DNA from: Bacillota bacterium
Lineage (GTDB): Bacteria; Bacillota; Clostridia; Lachnospirales; Lachnospiraceae
Direction of reading: 5' to 3'
Assembly: GCA_023387635.1 (NCBI GenBank)
Contig: JAEWHU010000127.1
Span: 1 to 8,774, forward strand
DNA length: 8,774 nt
Shown here piece after piece: positions 6,710 to 8,774 of this stretch; the stretch's first letter is position 1, and each line of letters starts with the position of its first letter. The notes under the pieces were generated by a model, which was not told the DNA's origin, did not search any database, and was given only the letters and a program-made list of their open reading frames with translations. The position numbers and the translations under genes are program-made.

Positions 6710-8314
6710 CTATTTTACATTAATCGTAACATCCTTAGTTACTGCACCTACTCTTATCGTGATAGTTGCTTTTCCCTTTTCCACACCTTGGATAGTGAAA
6801 TAATTATCTGTCGCTTTCACTATTTTAGCAACTTCTACATCTTGATACAAACCTTCAGCGACTGTAAACTTATAACTTCCTCCTGTAACAACAGTTTCTG
6901 ATTCTCCGGCATTCTCAACCATGTAAGGTATTTTTAATTTTTTTCCTACGGATAGTGTATAACTGCCTTTCACTCCATTTATTTTTGTTACGGGCTTATC
7001 TTTCAACTCCGGATAATCCATATCTGATTTATCAATTTTAATGAATGGAATGTCTATCAATGTACTTAATTCATTTGCCGTTGAACCAAGATATCCATAT
7101 ATTTTAACATATTTTGGTATCGAATCCAAATCCTCACCGCAGATCATATTATCATATTTTTGAACATATATTTTACACCAAGGATTCATAATGGTAATTT
7201 TTTTTAAATTCTCGCTACTGAAGGCTCTTTTTCCTATGGAGGTGACACTTTCAGGAATATATACTGTTTTTAACATCCTGCATGCTGCAAAAACTTCATC
7301 ACCTATCGTTTCAACACCGTTGGATATTTTGACAGATGTGAGTGGAGTACCGAAAAAGGCACCTTCACCGATAGATTTAACACTCTTTGGAATTACTATG
7401 GACTTAAGATTAGATGAGAGAAAAGCGCTATTGTGGATTGTAGTAACACTATCTGGGATAACGATACTTGATAATTTCCAACAACCCACAAATGTCCTAT
7501 ACAGAATCTCTGTAACTCCTTTCGGAATATTAATCGTTTGTAATTCATAGCAATCACCAAAAGCATATTCTCCTATATAAACAACACTCTCCGGAATATA
7601 TATGGAGGTTAAACTTTCACAAGAAGTAAATGCAAGTGCACCAATCCTTGTTACACTGTCAGGTATCTTGATATTCTTTAACTTTTTGCAAGCATTAAAT
7701 AATTCATCCGCAATTTCAGTAACACCATCCGGAATATTTATAGAAGTTAAATTATAACAACTATCGAAAGCTCCCTCTTCTATCGTAGTAATACTGTCTG
7801 GTAATTGAATCGACTTAAGATTTTTGCAATAAGCAAAAGCACCTGCACCAATAATTTCCACACCTTCTGGAATGGTAACACTGGTTAAATTCGTACAATA
7901 AATAAAAGCTAAAGGACCAATCTCAGTAACTTCTTTAGGTATTGCTACTTTTGTTAAACTTTTGCATTCATCAAAAGCTTGTAACCCTATCGATACAAGT
8001 CCTTCCGGCAATGAAACACTTTTTAAATTTTTACACCACCTAAAAGCAGCATCTCCTATTTCGGTAACCCCTACTGGTATTTTAACGCTTGTGATCGAAT
8101 TACATTTAAAAAAAGCTCTTTCTCCTATTTTGGTAACACCTGCTGGAATAACTACATTCTTCTCTGAACCATTGTACTTTACTAAAGTAGAACCCTGGAT
8201 CTCAAAATCACTCTTGCTAGCTGCTTTAACACGGAGTCCATTTTGTTCATATAGGATACACACTGCTATAACGAACAATAAAATTCTCAATATTTTTCTT
8301 TGTTTTATTATCAT
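6710..8314 (-). CDS. Secreted BspA-type leucine-rich-repeat protein with Ig-like C-terminus
   Basis: This 534-residue protein starts with a signal peptide: basic MIIKQRKILR, hydrophobic ILLFVIAVCILY (11-22) and likely cleavage after VKA at about residue 31. It carries 14 tandem leucine-rich repeats of the BspA (LRR_5, Treponema type) class at 54-372, with the pattern IP..VT.IG..AF..C..L.S. The repeat array is capped by IYGYLGSTANEL (405-416), the usual end of such domains. A beta-rich Ig-like domain (about 444-534), with GKATITIRVG and VTINVK, closes the protein. There is no LPXTG or C-terminal membrane anchor, so it is probably released or loosely cell-associated. Such proteins commonly mediate adhesion to proteins or surfaces; the ligand here is unknown. 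The ATG has a strong AAGGGGAGG site eight bases upstream. It is a single-gene unit with its own promoter (8389-8417) and terminator (6625-6674), and it ends in TAG. Confidence 0.9.
   Translation of the reverse strand: MIIKQRKILRILLFVIAVCILYEQNGLRVKAASKSDFEIQGSTLVKYNGSEKNVVIPAGVTKIGERAFFKCNSITSVKIPVGVTEIGDAAFRWCKNLKSVSLPEGLVSIGLQAFDECKSLTKVAIPKEVTEIGPLAFIYCTNLTSVTIPEGVEIIGAGAFAYCKNLKSIQLPDSITTIEEGAFDSCYNLTSINIPDGVTEIADELFNACKKLKNIKIPDSVTRIGALAFTSCESLTSIYIPESVVYIGEYAFGDCYELQTINIPKGVTEILYRTFVGCWKLSSIVIPDSVTTIHNSAFLSSNLKSIVIPKSVKSIGEGAFFGTPLTSVKISNGVETIGDEVFAACRMLKTVYIPESVTSIGKRAFSSENLKKITIMNPWCKIYVQKYDNMICGEDLDSIPKYVKIYGYLGSTANELSTLIDIPFIKIDKSDMDYPELKDKPVTKINGVKGSYTLSVGKKLKIPYMVENAGESETVVTGGSYKFTVAEGLYQDVEVAKIVKATDNYFTIQGVEKGKATITIRVGAVTKDVTINVK
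7199..8155 (-). repeat. 14 tandem leucine-rich repeat units within the coding sequence
   Basis: Eleven units are 23 residues long (69 bases) and three (units 11, 12 and 14, residues 284-305, 306-327 and 351-372) are 22. The shorter units have lost one residue around the conserved Cys at position 18 and lack that Cys. Units differ clearly at DNA level, so the array is old and not a recent slippage product. Confidence 0.8.
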
Positions 8315-8388
8315 TTTTCTCGCCTCCCCTTGTAATTTTCAGATTTAACTAACTTACTAAGTCTTACTTTTCATTAATAAGCCTTTTC

Positions 8389-8417
8389 ATATTACCATTA
8401 TTTACTTTTTATTTCAA
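8389..8417 (-). promoter_or_regulatory. Promoter of the leucine-rich-repeat protein gene
   Basis: Minus-strand TTGAAA (8412-8417), a 17-base spacer and TAATAT (8389-8394), preceded by TGG as an extended -10. Transcription would start near 8382 and give a leader of about 68 bases. A perfect TATAAT further upstream at 8453-8458 lacks a recognisable -35 and is a weaker candidate. Confidence 0.65.
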
Positions 8418-8499
8418 CAAATACTTACTTAATTTGTTAATTCCTTTCTCAAATTATACCGAATACTGGGGACATTACCTCATAAGATTGCCCCATGCA

Positions 8500-8535
8500 A
8501 AAATAGTCATAAACCCATTGGTCTATGACTATTTT
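8500..8535 (-). terminator. Intrinsic terminator of the VWA/YfbK-like gene
   Basis: AAAATAGTCATA (8500-8511) is perfectly inverted at 8524-8535. In minus-strand RNA a U-G pair and three further pairs extend the stem to 16 with a 4-base loop. A run of U follows (UUUUUGC). It starts 12 bases after the stop codon of the partial gene at the right edge. A-runs upstream of the stem would also give a U tail for plus-strand transcripts, but no plus gene is near. Confidence 0.8.
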
Positions 8536-8546
8536 AATATTTATTA

Positions 8547-8774
8547 CTATCTATTTATCCTTTGAACTAACCCCATAAACTCTGTCTTATATTCATCGAA
8601 GGTACTTTCTTTATTTCTTAGCATCTCTAATATCATATCATAAGAAGAATTTCCTTTGTATTCACTATTCTTTAACATCATACCAAAGGCAGCTACCGAA
8701 CTTGCAAAGCTTAAATTATCTGGCATTACCTCACTATATATACTGCTTTCTATTGGAACAGTTATTAATTTACT
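8547..8774 (-). CDS. VWA-domain YfbK-like protein, C-terminal fragment (runs off window)
   Basis: These are the last 75 codons of a minus-strand gene whose start lies beyond the right edge; the frame is open to base 8774 and ends in TAG. The segment SFASSVAAFGMMLKNSEYKG, followed by NSSYDMILEML and EYKTEFMGLVQ, matches the C-terminal domain (DUF3520) of YfbK-type von Willebrand factor A proteins as I remember it: an F-x-x-x-VA-x-FGM-x-L-x-SEYKG core and an EF-x-x-LV-x end. In that family a VWA domain with a metal-ion-dependent adhesion site precedes this region and proteins are often lipid-anchored or secreted; those parts are not visible here. Its role is unknown. A strong terminator follows at 8500-8535, so it ends its transcription unit and is separate from the leucine-rich-repeat gene. 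Confidence 0.75.
   Translation of the reverse strand, partial: SKLITVPIESSIYSEVMPDNLSFASSVAAFGMMLKNSEYKGNSSYDMILEMLRNKESTFDEYKTEFMGLVQRINR

Noticed and set aside
7191..7550. Plus-strand open frames inside the leucine-rich-repeat gene (also 7962-8348)
   Set aside because: The repeats keep the opposite frame open by their regular codon pattern; the products mirror the repeat period and have no ribosome binding site.
8255..8263. Lipobox in the leucine-rich-repeat protein (IAVC at residues 16-19)
   Set aside because: Val precedes the Cys where Gly, Ala or Ser is needed, and the Cys sits in the middle of the hydrophobic core; a standard signal peptidase I site at VKA fits better.

Overview
The window is AT-rich DNA with strong AGGAGG-like ribosome binding sites, TATAAT-type promoters and stop codons TAA and TAG. 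The gene set (DUF6054, an SGNH hydrolase, a BspA-type leucine-rich-repeat protein with a Lachnospiraceae-like signal peptide, and a VWA/YfbK protein) suggests a low-GC Firmicute, most likely a clostridium of the Lachnospiraceae type. That placement is inference from style and families, not from a marker gene. I see no tRNA, rRNA, CRISPR array, insertion sequence or phage gene.

Layout, left to right: bases 1-128 hold nothing I can assign. Next come a small DUF6054 gene (129-464, minus) and an SGNH/GDSL hydrolase reading frame (588-1307, minus). The hydrolase is complete in its catalytic blocks but is interrupted by one in-frame TGA at 1134-1136. After a hairpin terminator (1487-1543) lies a two-gene minus-strand unit: a MNT-fold nucleotidyltransferase with a C-terminal winged helix (4578-5492), followed by a full-length divergent UvrA-family protein (1572-4439). 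A 13-bp inverted repeat (4491-4528) sits between them. Divergent to this unit is an AraC-type regulator with a C-terminal GyrI-like effector domain (5611-6501, plus). The two transcription directions appear to share a 12-bp palindromic -10 region at 5550-5561.

The AraC gene ends in a 45-bp tandem duplication that copies its last codons and stop. It is followed by an 18-bp palindrome and a bidirectional terminator shared with the convergent gene. That gene (6710-8314, minus) encodes a secreted protein with 14 BspA-type leucine-rich repeats and an Ig-like C-terminus, with its own clear promoter (8389-8417). The right edge holds a terminator (8500-8535) and the last 75 codons of a VWA-domain YfbK-like protein (8547-8774, minus, running off the window).

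The most interesting unit is 1572-6501. A drug-sensing type of regulator faces an operon encoding a possible small-molecule nucleotidyltransferase and a UvrA paralogue. By analogy with UvrA-like self-resistance proteins and with GyrI-like domains that bind or hydrolyse DNA-damaging compounds, this could be a compact toxin- or antibiotic-response cassette. The sequence supports the gene order and domains; the joint function is a hypothesis.
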